A stretch of 64,000 bases of DNA from Bifidobacterium ramosum (GTDB lineage Bacteria; Actinomycetota; Actinomycetes; Actinomycetales; Bifidobacteriaceae), in contig NZ_WBSM01000008.1 of the NCBI RefSeq assembly GCF_009299505.1, positions 1-64,000 on the forward strand. The letters are read 5' to 3'. This document shows positions 18,162 to 28,238 of the stretch, one piece after another. How positions within the stretch are numbered: position 1 is the stretch's first letter; each line of letters starts with the position of its first letter. The notes under the pieces were generated by a model that did not search any database, was not told the origin of the DNA, and saw nothing but the letters and a program-made list of their open reading frames with translations. Position numbers and translations under genes: made by a program.

Positions 18162-19366
18162 CATCCAGGCAGCGTGGCCCCTTCACCACTCATCGTATTC
18201 CCGTGCCCTCCACATTGAATCATCCGTATGTGGCGTTGATGATCGCAGGAACGGTATGCTACACACTCATCGAATACGTTATTGCCATCGAAGTTCTGCC
18301 GGTCACTGCGGCGGTAACCGCAATGGAGATCGCGCTTACCGTCGGCCTGTACTGGCGACCTTCTGTATGCGGAATACTCCTCGTCACCGTCAGTGCATGT
18401 TCGAAACTCATTCCTTTCGTAAGTTTTCCTTCGCAGTTATTCGGCATCTGGCTGTCCGTGGGATTGCTGGCCTATCTCCATAAGGCACCGACGTCGTTCG
18501 TTCTCATTATCGTGGAACTGTTGTCACACTGCTATGAACTGTTCAGCGACGCGGGTACGACATGGACCCCATCAGGCGTTCTCTCTGCAACCTGCACCTA
18601 TGTCATAGCAGCCGTTATTGGTCTGGCGATCGCCGAACATCAGCATGCGGAACACGCAAGGCGTGAAGCAATGGAACAGCACCGCCTACGTGAGGATCAC
18701 GACCGAATGCAACGGAATATCATGCTTGCCAGTACATTGCATGACTCGACGGCACGAGGATTGACACTCATTACGCTGCTGTCCGACCAATGTCTTGACG
18801 GCATCAATGACTCGGACGCTATGGACGATTCCCTGCGAACCATACGCTATACCGCGCAGACTACATTGGCACAGGTACGCGAGGTCATCGACCTGCTCGA
18901 CGGAACCAGCGACGCGCCGGCTTCTGGGATCACGGTCAACGATTCGTCCGGCAGCGATTCGCTCGCGGACATGCTGTCCGCAACGTTACGAAACAACGAC
19001 CAGCGGATGCGAGCCACCGGCTGTATCGGAATCAGTACCGTCGAGGATCGGCAACAGGAACGAAACGATCATCCGTCACCGGCGCACTATCACGAGATCA
19101 CGGCTCTGTTGAACGAGATTTATACCAATATTCTGGTGCACGCCAATGCCGATGAAGGATATCAGATCCATCTCGTCATCAATGATCGCACCATAGAACT
19201 GTCCCAGTTCAATAATTCCAAACCGGAACGAACCTCATATCATACCGGCAAAGGTCTCGCCTTGCACCGCAATCGCATTCGAGCTCTCGGCGGAAATCTG
19301 TCCTATGCCGATGAGGATGGCATGTGGGTGCTCGCCGCCACGATACCCTATCATGCGCAAGACTAA
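18158..19366 (+). CDS. Membrane histidine kinase, HisKA_3-like
   Basis: 402 residues. The start at 18158 has AGGAGG eight bases upstream and overlaps the regulator stop. Five or six membrane helices span about 20-165. A coiled segment rich in H/R/E follows, then the phospho-acceptor region ASTLHDSTARG. That motif is divergent from the usual ELHD.(V/L).H. The ATPase domain has the N-box NEIYTNILVHA and G-box GKGLALHRNRIRALGG. Signal unknown. The divergent H-box and lower GC suggest an acquired or fast-evolving system. Confidence 0.88.
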   Translation: MTSRQRGPFTTHRIPVPSTLNHPYVALMIAGTVCYTLIEYVIAIEVLPVTAAVTAMEIALTVGLYWRPSVCGILLVTVSACSKLIPFVSFPSQLFGIWLSVGLLAYLHKAPTSFVLIIVELLSHCYELFSDAGTTWTPSGVLSATCTYVIAAVIGLAIAEHQHAEHARREAMEQHRLREDHDRMQRNIMLASTLHDSTARGLTLITLLSDQCLDGINDSDAMDDSLRTIRYTAQTTLAQVREVIDLLDGTSDAPASGITVNDSSGSDSLADMLSATLRNNDQRMRATGCIGISTVEDRQQERNDHPSPAHYHEITALLNEIYTNILVHANADEGYQIHLVINDRTIELSQFNNSKPERTSYHTGKGLALHRNRIRALGGNLSYADEDGMWVLAATIPYHAQD

Positions 19367-19643
19367 TCATCTGCCGCAAAACCACTTCAGCCAAGGAGGG
19401 CATACGCCGACACGGGATATAGTCGGCAACACCTCATCACAATTATGTATCGCAGATGCGACGGCAGGTTGCAAAACAAATAATTACAATACAATTTACG
19501 ATTTTTTCATTACGATATCTCCTTCCATTGTTAGACGCCATCTTATTATTGTCATATTTTCAACCGCCTATCATCTAAAGGACGATAAGCAAAGTATTAT
19601 TCATTATTCTTAAAATGCTTTTTCTAAAAACAAGGAGACGACA
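19367..19643. other. AT-rich intergenic region before the secreted protein gene
   Basis: 277 bases. From about 19460 the DNA becomes far more AT-rich than the rest of the window (runs such as TTACGATTTTTTCATTACG). No RNA gene was seen. A promoter for the next gene probably lies here, but several TA-rich candidates compete. AAGGAG six bases before 19644 is clear. Confidence 0.7.
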
Positions 19644-20111
19644 ATGAACAAAACCGTTAAGACTTTTACCATGATCATTCTTTGCATCATGTTCTTTTAT
19701 ACATCACCAATACAACCAGCTTTCGCTCATGACAACGCCGGTATAGGAGTTTCGCCCACTATTACGGAAGACTACAAAAATACTCGGGAAACCGGAACCC
19801 CTGGAAAAGAATGGAACATTCAGACCAAAGGAAAATACGTATATGAAGGAGCTGGCGGCACGTTAGCACTCTATACCAATTATTACTTTACCGGCAAAAC
19901 TTCTTATTTTACGCTCACTCGCAACACCGGTTCTAATCCCATTATTGTTGAAGCATACACTACGGGCAAAAAAGTATTAAAGAGGATTACAATTCCTGCA
20001 AACCATATGGCGTCAATGACAATTAACGGGATGAAAACAAACGAAAAACTATATCTCGGGTTCCATAACCAAAATGGTTATTGGTATAGCTTTGCCGGTC
20101 ACATACGGTAA
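19644..20111 (+). CDS. Small AT-rich secreted protein of unknown function
   Basis: 155 residues. The N-terminus (MNKTVKTFTMIILCIMFFY..) is a classic signal peptide with likely cleavage after AFA (about residue 29). The mature part of about 126 residues has no Cys and looks all-beta. Alternating hydrophobic/Thr stretches (SYFTLTRNTGSNPIIVEAY, RITIPANHMASMTING) resemble small beta-sandwich extracellular domains found in Firmicutes. No family could be named with confidence. Codon use is strikingly AT-rich (AAA, ATT, TAT), unlike both neighbours, which suggests recent transfer. An effector, adhesin, immunity or bacteriocin-like role is possible but not shown. Confidence 0.8.
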   Translation: MNKTVKTFTMIILCIMFFYTSPIQPAFAHDNAGIGVSPTITEDYKNTRETGTPGKEWNIQTKGKYVYEGAGGTLALYTNYYFTGKTSYFTLTRNTGSNPIIVEAYTTGKKVLKRITIPANHMASMTINGMKTNEKLYLGFHNQNGYWYSFAGHIR

Positions 20112-20134
20112 AACCCACTAACAGCCCACTCAAT

Positions 20135-20995
20135 ATGACTTCGTTTTCCTTAAAGGTATTGGCCTGCATCTTCATGCTCATCGACCATGTCGCCGAGTTC
20201 GTTCCCGGGATGCCGGTGCAGATGCATTGGATCGGTCGGCTTGCGGCGCCCATCTTCCTGTTTCTGGTGGGATGGAGCTGCGAGTTCACGCATGACCGCA
20301 CACGGTATCTGCGACGGCTGTATGTCGCGGGCGTGTGCATGGCGATCGTCCAAGGCGTGCTGGGCATTTCCAACAACGTGTTCACCAGTCTGTTCCAAGT
20401 GGCGCTGATCGTCTCGTTGCTGTCACGCGAGGAAGCCCATGAACGGGCTCGCGGCATCGCCGCCTATCTCCTGTATGAGACCGTATTGACGCTGGTGCTG
20501 TGGTATGCCATCGCGCCGCTTGATGTTCCCGACGTCGTTCTACGGGTCGCCGTCGCGGCCACCGGTTCGATACTCGGTTTGGAGGGAGGCTTCTTCTATG
20601 TGATGCTCGGCGTCGCGTTGTGGGCCGCCCGTGACCGGAAGATTCTGCTGTCCGCCGTGTTCGTTGGACTGGTGGTGCTGTTCTCGCTGGCGATGTCGTC
20701 ATACAGTGCGCGTGTGCTGTTCGCGCTCAGTCGTCACCGCAACCCGATCGTAGCGGCGGTCGGGGATCAGATGTTCATGCTGCTGGATATTTTGGGCATC
20801 CCCAGGTTCGCGATGGGACGCTCCATCTGGACGCTGAACTACCAGTGGATGATGGCATTCGCGTTGCCGTTCCTGCTGGCGTACAACAGACGACGCGGTC
20901 CGGGAATCAAATGGTTCTTCTACGCGTTCTATCCAGTGCACATCGTCGCGCTGTATGGCCTCGGGCAGCTGGCGACGATGCCGGTGGGCGCATAG
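20135..20995 (+). CDS. TraX family membrane protein
   Basis: 286 residues with about eight hydrophobic helices. The N-terminus (FSLKVLACIFMLIDHVAEF) and HWIGRLAAPIFLFLVGW match TraX/acyltransferase-3-like proteins. E. coli TraX acetylates F-pilin, but Gram-positive homologues occur without conjugation genes and probably acylate a surface polymer. No transfer genes are nearby. The ATG is 23 bases after the secreted-protein stop and has no recognisable ribosome binding site. GC content returns to normal within the first ten codons. Confidence 0.85.
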   Translation: MTSFSLKVLACIFMLIDHVAEFVPGMPVQMHWIGRLAAPIFLFLVGWSCEFTHDRTRYLRRLYVAGVCMAIVQGVLGISNNVFTSLFQVALIVSLLSREEAHERARGIAAYLLYETVLTLVLWYAIAPLDVPDVVLRVAVAATGSILGLEGGFFYVMLGVALWAARDRKILLSAVFVGLVVLFSLAMSSYSARVLFALSRHRNPIVAAVGDQMFMLLDILGIPRFAMGRSIWTLNYQWMMAFALPFLLAYNRRRGPGIKWFFYAFYPVHIVALYGLGQLATMPVGA

Positions 20996-21012
20996 CGGAG
21001 GAGCATGCCGCA

Positions 21013-21064
21013 GATATGAGTGTGGGGAGTGCCGAAACGGTTCGGTACTCCCCACACTCATATC
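21013..21064. terminator. Convergent-gene hairpin between TraX and pyrG
   Basis: 24-base arms (GATATGAGTGTGGGGAGT.CCGAA and its complement) with one G/T mismatch and an ACGG loop. It lies between convergent stops and could stop transcription from both sides, though T runs are poor. Confidence 0.7.
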
Positions 21065-21089
21065 CAACCGGTCAGAAAACCGTCACCGC

Positions 21090-22757
<1,668 letters not shown>

Positions 22758-22850
22758 GGAATTCCACTGTATCATCCGCGCGTGACGCGGCGTGTTACCG
22801 CATGATGGGCGCAACCGACTCCCGCATTGCGCGCTCCCCTGCCTCGTAGC

Positions 22851-22914
22851 GGTGGTTTCCTATGGTTGCACACGCGCGCCGGTGTCCGCGCGTGTGCAAC
22901 CATAGGAAACCACC
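22851..22914. repeat. Palindromic repeat family 3 (GGTTGCACACG), left copy
   Basis: Perfect 28-base arms (22851-22878 and 22887-22914) with an eight-base loop. It lies in the 367-base pyrG/AbiEi-like divergent gap, so it is not a terminator of either gene. The core CCT..GGTTGCACACG recurs at 24223-24270 on the other side of the AbiEi-like gene. Confidence 0.88.
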
Positions 22915-22929
22915 GCGGGCATCCCCGAG

Positions 22930-23045
22930 TTATCCACACCAACCGCCATCCATGCGTGTGCTTCCTACGGAAACCCACACATTCCAGCGATTTCCTCATC
23001 CCGTAACGAATCCCGCGACCGATTGTCCACATCGAGTTGTCCACA
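22930..23045 (+). promoter_or_regulatory. Cluster of DnaA-box-like nonamers
   Basis: TTATCCACA (22930-22938, exact consensus) and TTGTCCACA twice (23023-23031, 23037-23045; the common high-GC actinobacterial form), all in one orientation. Two further TTATCCACG copies lie at 24102-24110 and 24166-24174. Confidence 0.55.
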
Positions 23046-23124
23046 ACACGCCGGGCATCCGCGTCTGCGTCCACATCGTCCAAAAGACGGCAGCCGACCG
23101 ACGGTTCCACAGTACCGTCGAATC

Positions 23125-24114
23125 ATGAGACAACACGGCCATATCGACAGACTCCTTGACCAAGCGCAGCGGGAACGCAGATGCGTCTTCCCCCACACCC
23201 GAGCCGAGGACCGCGCCCTGCGGCGACGACTGACCTGCGGCGATTTGGTCAAGCCCTTCCCGGGACTGTTCGCCAGCGCATCGTATTGGCGTCAGCTGAA
23301 ACCCGACGAGCAGGTGCTGCATCAGGTCCGGGCCCTTGCCCTGAAACACCCGTCGTGGGTGTTCGCCGGACCGACCGCCGCCGCAATCCACGGCCTCGAA
23401 CATCAGTGGTCGATCCATCGCTCCGGACTATTCATCCTATCGGCCAAGCAGGGAACCGGGCGGAGTCGGCACGGGCTGAACCGCATATGCGCGACGGCTT
23501 CCGCATTCGAGGAATCGGTCCTGTCGCAGACCATACCCGTGACCTCCATGGCGCGCACCGTAGCGGATTGCGCGAACGTCCTCCCCTTCCATCAGGCGCT
23601 GCCCATCGCGGATTCCGCCGCCGCCCGCGACGGCAGCCTGCCCGACGACGTCCGAACCGTCATCGGCACGATTCATCGCCGCCGGGCGCCCGAACGGATA
23701 CTGTCGCATATGAATCCGGCCAGCGAAAACGGCGGCGAATCACTGGCGAGAGGCATCATGATCGAGGAACGGTTCTTCACTCCGACTATTCAGCATGTTT
23801 TCGTCGACCCTCAGGATCCGAGCCACCGGTACCGGGGCGATTTTGTATGGTTTCTTCCCGGAAGGCGCATCCTTGTCGCCGAGTATGACGGACTGGCGAA
23901 ATATACCGATCCGACGATGACGAACCGTCAGTCGATACGCGCCGTGGTCCATGAACAGGTTCAACGGGAGCGGGATCTGACGGCATGGGGTGTCACGGCG
24001 ATCTGCCGGTTCGACTATGAAGACCTGATGGATCGGAAGAAACTGGTCGATAAGCTTTCGACACTTGGCGTGCCCCGTTATCCCGAAGGGCATGCCGATG
24101 ATTATCCACGCTGA
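23125..24114 (+). CDS. AbiEi/DUF559-like protein, putative nuclease-fold C-terminus
   Basis: 329 residues. It resembles actinobacterial proteins with an N-terminal AbiEi-type winged-helix (about 15-80, THTRAEDRALRRRL, VKPFPGLFAS), a middle domain (WVFAGPTAAAIHGLEHQW) and a C-terminal VSR-like segment. That segment, YRGDFVWFLPGRRILVAEYDGL, carries the same D-F...E-x-D-G pattern as the DUF559 protein at 212-565. The ATG at 23125 lacks a strong ribosome binding site but fits the family start. There is no adjacent AbiEii toxin gene, so it is not a complete toxin-antitoxin pair. It is bracketed by family 3 hairpins and DnaA-like boxes. Biological role unknown. Confidence 0.75.
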   Translation: MRQHGHIDRLLDQAQRERRCVFPHTRAEDRALRRRLTCGDLVKPFPGLFASASYWRQLKPDEQVLHQVRALALKHPSWVFAGPTAAAIHGLEHQWSIHRSGLFILSAKQGTGRSRHGLNRICATASAFEESVLSQTIPVTSMARTVADCANVLPFHQALPIADSAAARDGSLPDDVRTVIGTIHRRRAPERILSHMNPASENGGESLARGIMIEERFFTPTIQHVFVDPQDPSHRYRGDFVWFLPGRRILVAEYDGLAKYTDPTMTNRQSIRAVVHEQVQRERDLTAWGVTAICRFDYEDLMDRKKLVDKLSTLGVPRYPEGHADDYPR

Positions 24115-24222
24115 ACGACAGATTCGCGCGGGGAGATCGGAACCGTCGGCGTGGGCAGCCCCGGGTTATCCACGCCCAGCCGGCGGATCGCGTGTATAAA
24201 CGCGGGTTTGTGCTGTGGGCAT

Positions 24223-24270
24223 CCTTGGGTTGCACACGGTACAGACGCCATTAGCGTGTGCAACCCAAGG
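24223..24270. repeat. Palindromic repeat family 3, right copy
   Basis: 16-base perfect arms CCTTGGGTTGCACACG / CGTGTGCAACCCAAGG around a 16-base loop, between the convergent AbiEi-like and aroQ genes. A sequence close to GGGCANCCCCGNGTTATCCAC appears beside each family 3 copy (22918-22938 and 24153-24173). Confidence 0.82.
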
Positions 24271-24331
24271 GCATCCACGCTTATGCCGAGGCAGAAGCGG
24301 TCGAGACCCGGCGCAGCGACCCCGCCCTCCC

Positions 24332-24778
24332 CTACTCGGCGAGGAGGTGCGCGATGGCCTCGAGGGCGAGCTTGTAGCCGTAGAAGCCGAGGCCGGTGAT
24401 GGTGCCGGTGGCGACCGGGCTGATGACGGACCGCTTGCGGAACTCGTCGCGGGCGGACGGGTTGGAGATGTGCACCTCCATGAGCGGCAGACCGGCGTCG
24501 CCGACCATGTGCGCGGCGTCGGCCAGCGCATACGAGTAGTGCGTGAACGCGGCCGGGTTCATGACGATCGGCGTCTTCTCGTCGGCGGCACGGTGCATCC
24601 ATCGCACCATCTCGGCCTCGTCGTCGGTCTGGCGCACGTCGACGTCGAGACCGAGCTCGGCGCCCCATGCGGTGCACAGGCGACGCAGCTCCTCAAGGTC
24701 CTGGCGGCCGTAGACGTCGGGCTGGCGCACGCCGAGACGGCCGAGGTTCGGTCCGTTGACGACGATGACTGTGGTCAT
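24332..24778 (-). CDS. aroQ: 3-dehydroquinate dehydratase, type II
   Basis: Third step of the shikimate pathway (3-dehydroquinate to 3-dehydroshikimate). 148 residues, the normal type II length. It has the active-site VVNGPNLGRLG with the conserved Tyr in PDVYG, NPAAFTHYSYAL, and the catalytic His segment EVHISNPSARDEFR. The ATG at 24778 is preceded by AAAGGAG. It is the last gene of aroC-aroKB-aroQ, 55 bases after aroKB. Confidence 0.97.
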   Translation of the reverse strand: MTTVIVVNGPNLGRLGVRQPDVYGRQDLEELRRLCTAWGAELGLDVDVRQTDDEAEMVRWMHRAADEKTPIVMNPAAFTHYSYALADAAHMVGDAGLPLMEVHISNPSARDEFRKRSVISPVATGTITGLGFYGYKLALEAIAHLLAE

Positions 24779-24833
24779 GATTGATGGCTCCTTTGATGAA
24801 TTGCTGATTGCTGACGGTTGCCGGAGGCTACGG

Positions 24834-26471
24834 TTACTGCTGAATGCGGCGGAACGCCTCTTCGACGGCGTCGGCCGGCGGGTCATCGAGATGCACGGGA
24901 TGTCCGATGCCGTCGAGCACGACGAAGCGCAGCGTGTTGCCGCGCGCCTTCTTGTCGCGGTGCATGAGCGCGAGCACGTCCTCGAACGAGCCGCCGTTCC
25001 AGGAGGTCGGCAGGCCGAGCGAGGCGAGCAGCGACCGGTGATAGTCGACTAGATCGCGGTCGATGTAGCCGAGCAGCGAGGCCAGTTCGGCCGCGTACAC
25101 CATGCCGACGGCGACCGCGTTGCCGTGACGCCAGCGGAAGTGCTCGAGCTTTTCGATCGCATGGCCGAGCGTGTGCCCGTAGTTGAGGAATTCGCGCAGT
25201 CCGGCCTCCTTGAGGTCGGCGGACACGTGCCGTGCCTTGACCTTCACGGTGCGTTCGATGAGTTCGGCGACCACGTCCTCGAGCGGCGAGCCGATGAGCG
25301 TCGCGCCGTCGAACGCGCGCAGTTCGGCCGCATGATCCTCGAGGATGCGCAGGATCTCGGGGTCGGAGATGAAGCCGGATTTGGCGACTTCGCCGAGTCC
25401 TTCGATGAAGATGTCGTTCGGCAGGGAGGCGAGCGTGGTCATGTCGGCGAGCACGCCGGCCGGCGTGTAGAACGAGCCGACGAGGTTCTTGCCGACCTTC
25501 GTGTTGATGCCGGTCTTGCCGCCGGTGGACGCGTCGACCATCGCGAGCAGCGAGGTCGGGCAGTTCACGTAGCGGATGCCCCGCATCCATGTGGCGGCGA
25601 CGAATCCGGCCAGATCGGTGACCGCTCCCCCGCCCACGCCGACCACGGCGTCGGACCGGGTGAAGCCCTCGTTGCCGAGCCGTTCCCAGATGCCGTTCGC
25701 CACGGTGATGGTCTTGCCGGCCTCGGCGTCGGGGATGACGATGTCCGAGACCTCGTAGCCGGCCTGGCGCAGCAGGGCGCGGGCGCGGTCAGAGTGCCGC
25801 TGCACGGGCTGCGTGTGGATGAGCGCGATGCGCGTCGGCTTGTCGCCGAGCACGCCGGCGAGATGGTTGAGCGCCCCTTCGCCGATGCGCACGTTGTAGT
25901 CGTCCGCGGCGACGACATCGACGTGGACGACGCGTTCCTCGATCATGTTCATCACCTTTCTCGCCGCCATTTGCGGCGTGGATCCGTGGGTGCGTACGTG
26001 GATGTTGGCGATGCGGGTGAACACCGGGTCGCGCTGCTTATACAACCGCATCCAGCGTTCGTTGGCGTCGCCGCCGTTGAGCATGGGTCGGCCGCCGCCG
26101 CGGTTGGCGCGTTCCATCGCCTCCTTAGGATCGGCCTGCAGGTAGATCACGCGGCCGCCGTCGGCGATGTAGTCGGCCAGCGCGTCCTGCGTGGCCGGGG
26201 TCATCGGGGCGCCGCCACCGAGCGCAAACAGGCCGTCGAATTCTTCGAGCGTACGCCGAATCAGATCGCTTTCAACCTCACGGAACGCGGGTTCGCCGTA
26301 CCGGGAGAAATAGTCGGGGATCGACATGCCGACCTCACGCTCGATCTCGAGGTCAGCGTCGCGGAACGGCAGGCCGAGCATCTGCGAGACTTCACGGCCG
26401 ACGCGAGTCTTGCCGGCGCCCATCATACCGATGATGACGGCGACGGGACGGGATGCACCGGAGTCGCTCAT
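24834..26471 (-). CDS. aroKB: Bifunctional shikimate kinase / 3-dehydroquinate synthase
   Basis: 545 residues, a fusion of two shikimate-pathway enzymes. Residues 1 to about 175 are shikimate kinase, with P-loop [11 protein letters not shown], the substrate Asp in FRDADLEIE and GGGAPMTP. From about 185 the protein is 3-dehydroquinate synthase, with NAD-binding [24 protein letters not shown] [10 protein letters not shown] and the metal His in [11 protein letters not shown]. In most actinobacteria aroK and aroB are adjacent separate genes; here they are one frame with no stop. The start overlaps the aroC stop by four bases. Confidence 0.96.
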   Translation of the reverse strand: MSDSGASRPVAVIIGMMGAGKTRVGREVSQMLGLPFRDADLEIEREVGMSIPDYFSRYGEPAFREVESDLIRRTLEEFDGLFALGGGAPMTPATQDALADYIADGGRVIYLQADPKEAMERANRGGGRPMLNGGDANERWMRLYKQRDPVFTRIANIHVRTHGSTPQMAARKVMNMIEERVVHVDVVAADDYNVRIGEGALNHLAGVLGDKPTRIALIHTQPVQRHSDRARALLRQAGYEVSDIVIPDAEAGKTITVANGIWERLGNEGFTRSDAVVGVGGGAVTDLAGFVAATWMRGIRYVNCPTSLLAMVDASTGGKTGINTKVGKNLVGSFYTPAGVLADMTTLASLPNDIFIEGLGEVAKSGFISDPEILRILEDHAAELRAFDGATLIGSPLEDVVAELIERTVKVKARHVSADLKEAGLREFLNYGHTLGHAIEKLEHFRWRHGNAVAVGMVYAAELASLLGYIDRDLVDYHRSLLASLGLPTSWNGGSFEDVLALMHRDKKARGNTLRFVVLDGIGHPVHLDDPPADAVEEAFRRIQQ

Positions 26472-27664
26472 CGCATGTGCTCCGGCCAGGAGGCGAGATA
26501 GCCGGCCGCGTTGCGGCGGATCTCCTCGACGCTGTCGCCGCCGAACTTCTCGAGTACGAACTTCGCCAGCGTGAGCCGCACCATCGCCTCGGCCACGACG
26601 GACGCGGCCGGCACGGCGGTGGAATCGGAGCGCTGGTTGATGGCGGCGGCCGCGTCGCCGGATGCGACGTCGACGGTGCGCAGAGCCCGCGGGATAGACG
26701 GGATCGGCTTCATCGCGGCGCGCACACGGATCGGCTCGCCGTTCGACATGCCGCCTTCGATGCCGCCCGCGCGGTTCGTGAGCCGCGTGATATGGCCATC
26801 GGCTCCCGGCACCATCTCGTCGTGCGCCTGGGAGCCGGCACGCACGGCCTCGAGGAAGCCGTCGCCGATCTCGACGCCCTTGATGGCCTGGATGCCCATA
26901 ACCGCGCCGGCCAGCGCGGCGTCGAGCCGACGGTCGGATTCGACGTACGTGCCGAGTCCGGCCGGCACGCCGTACGCGATCACCTCGATCACGCCGCCGA
27001 CGGTGTCGGCGTTCGCCTTGATCTCGTCGATGCGCGCGATCATGCGTGCCTCGGCCGCCTTGTCGAGCGTACGAACGGGCGATGCGTCCAGCGCGGCGAC
27101 GTCGTCCGGCGTCGGTAGCACGCGGTCGCCGGCGGTCTCGTCCACACCGGCGCCGCCGATGGAGAGCACGTGCGCGACGGTGCGGATGCCGACCGTCTGC
27201 TCGAGGAACTTCGCGGCCACCGCGCCGAGCGCGACGCGCGAGGCGGTCTCGCGGGCGCTGGAACGTTCGAGCACGGGGCGCGCGTCGTCGAAGCCGTACT
27301 TGCGCATGCCGGTCAGGTCGGCGTGGCCCGGGCGCGGACGGCTCAGCGGCGCGTTGCGGCCTTCGCGCAGAATGTCGTGGTCGAGCGGGTCGGCACTCAT
27401 CACTTCGGTCCACTTGGGCCATTCGGTGTTCGCGATCTCGATGGCGACCGGCGAGCCGAGCGTGAGGCCGTGGCGCACGCCGGTGAGCAGACGCACCTTG
27501 TCCTGTTCGAACTTCATGCGCGCCCCGCGGCCGTATCCGAGGCGTCGGCGTGCCAGCGCGTCCACGACGTCGCCGCTGGTCACCTCCACGCCCGCCGGTA
27601 GTCCTTCGATCATGGCGACCAGCGCCTCGCCGTGTGATTCGCCCGCCGTCTGCCAGCGCAACAT
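26468..27664 (-). CDS. aroC: Chorismate synthase
   Basis: Final step of the shikimate pathway, FMN-dependent. 398 residues, normal length. Signatures visible are [20 protein letters not shown] at the N-terminus, [27 protein letters not shown] and [17 protein letters not shown]. It is first in the aroC-aroKB-aroQ unit and overlaps aroKB as ATGA. The 49-base gap to the divergent A24 peptidase gene must hold both promoters. Confidence 0.97.
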   Translation of the reverse strand: MLRWQTAGESHGEALVAMIEGLPAGVEVTSGDVVDALARRRLGYGRGARMKFEQDKVRLLTGVRHGLTLGSPVAIEIANTEWPKWTEVMSADPLDHDILREGRNAPLSRPRPGHADLTGMRKYGFDDARPVLERSSARETASRVALGAVAAKFLEQTVGIRTVAHVLSIGGAGVDETAGDRVLPTPDDVAALDASPVRTLDKAAEARMIARIDEIKANADTVGGVIEVIAYGVPAGLGTYVESDRRLDAALAGAVMGIQAIKGVEIGDGFLEAVRAGSQAHDEMVPGADGHITRLTNRAGGIEGGMSNGEPIRVRAAMKPIPSIPRALRTVDVASGDAAAAINQRSDSTAVPAASVVAEAMVRLTLAKFVLEKFGGDSVEEIRRNAAGYLASWPEHMR

Positions 27665-27713
27665 GCCGTTCTCCTTTTGCTTGTCGTCGTCAACTGCGGG
27701 CTATTGTAGCGGT

Positions 27714-28184
27714 ATGCCTTACCTTGCGTTGTTGCCGAGTCTGATCTGTGGACTGGCGGTCGGTGTCGAAGACGTGCGTTGCCGCCGCGTGCCGCGCGCA
27801 TGGATCGCCGCCGGCGGTCTCGCACAGCTCGTCGCGAACGTAACGTATGGACTGATCATCAACAGCCTGTTCGTCGTGGTGCAGTCGCTGCTGTTCGCCG
27901 TCATCGCCGCCGTACTGCAGTGTCTGCTCGCGTTGGCGAAGCCGGGCGCGTTGGGATTCGGCGACGTGACGTGCACGTTGATGACCGGACTCGGCGTCGG
28001 CCTGTTCGGCCTGCCGGCGATGGTCGTGTGGTGGTTGCTGATGGGGCTGCTGGGGCTGGCGTGGATGGCCCTGTGGATACGGTTCGACCCGCAATCCGAT
28101 ACCCCGTATGCCGGCAAGGTGCCGTTCGCTCCGGTGATCGTGGTTGCGGGTCTGCTCGCCGCGATGGCGGTCGCGCTGCTCTGA
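27714..28184 (+). CDS. A24-type prepilin peptidase-like membrane protein
   Basis: 156 residues, about five hydrophobic helices, a minimal TadV/CpaA-like aspartic protease without the PilD methylase domain. Both catalytic Asp motifs are visible: VGVEDVRCRRVPR near residue 18 and the GxGD-type GFGDVTC near residue 83. Many actinobacteria keep such a gene in their aroE/aroC region. Here it is divergent from aroC and convergent with mltG. A role in Tad/Flp pilin processing is inferred; no pilin genes are in the window. Confidence 0.82.
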   Translation: MPYLALLPSLICGLAVGVEDVRCRRVPRAWIAAGGLAQLVANVTYGLIINSLFVVVQSLLFAVIAAVLQCLLALAKPGALGFGDVTCTLMTGLGVGLFGLPAMVVWWLLMGLLGLAWMALWIRFDPQSDTPYAGKVPFAPVIVVAGLLAAMAVALL

Positions 28185-28238
28185 TCTAGGCCTGACGTGT
28201 TCGCCGCACCGACATGGCGGAGCGACGGACACAACAGA

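Noticed and set aside
19305..19613. 102-residue plus-strand frame between the kinase and the secreted protein
   Set aside because: It begins inside the kinase gene in another frame, has no ribosome site and runs through AT-rich non-coding DNA.
20135..20995. Part of a conjugative element because of TraX similarity
   Set aside because: No relaxase, coupling protein, integrase or mating-pore genes nearby; TraX-like proteins are common in non-conjugative settings.
23125..24114. Complete AbiE toxin-antitoxin system
   Set aside because: Only an AbiEi-like N-terminus is present; there is no AbiEii nucleotidyltransferase gene on either side.
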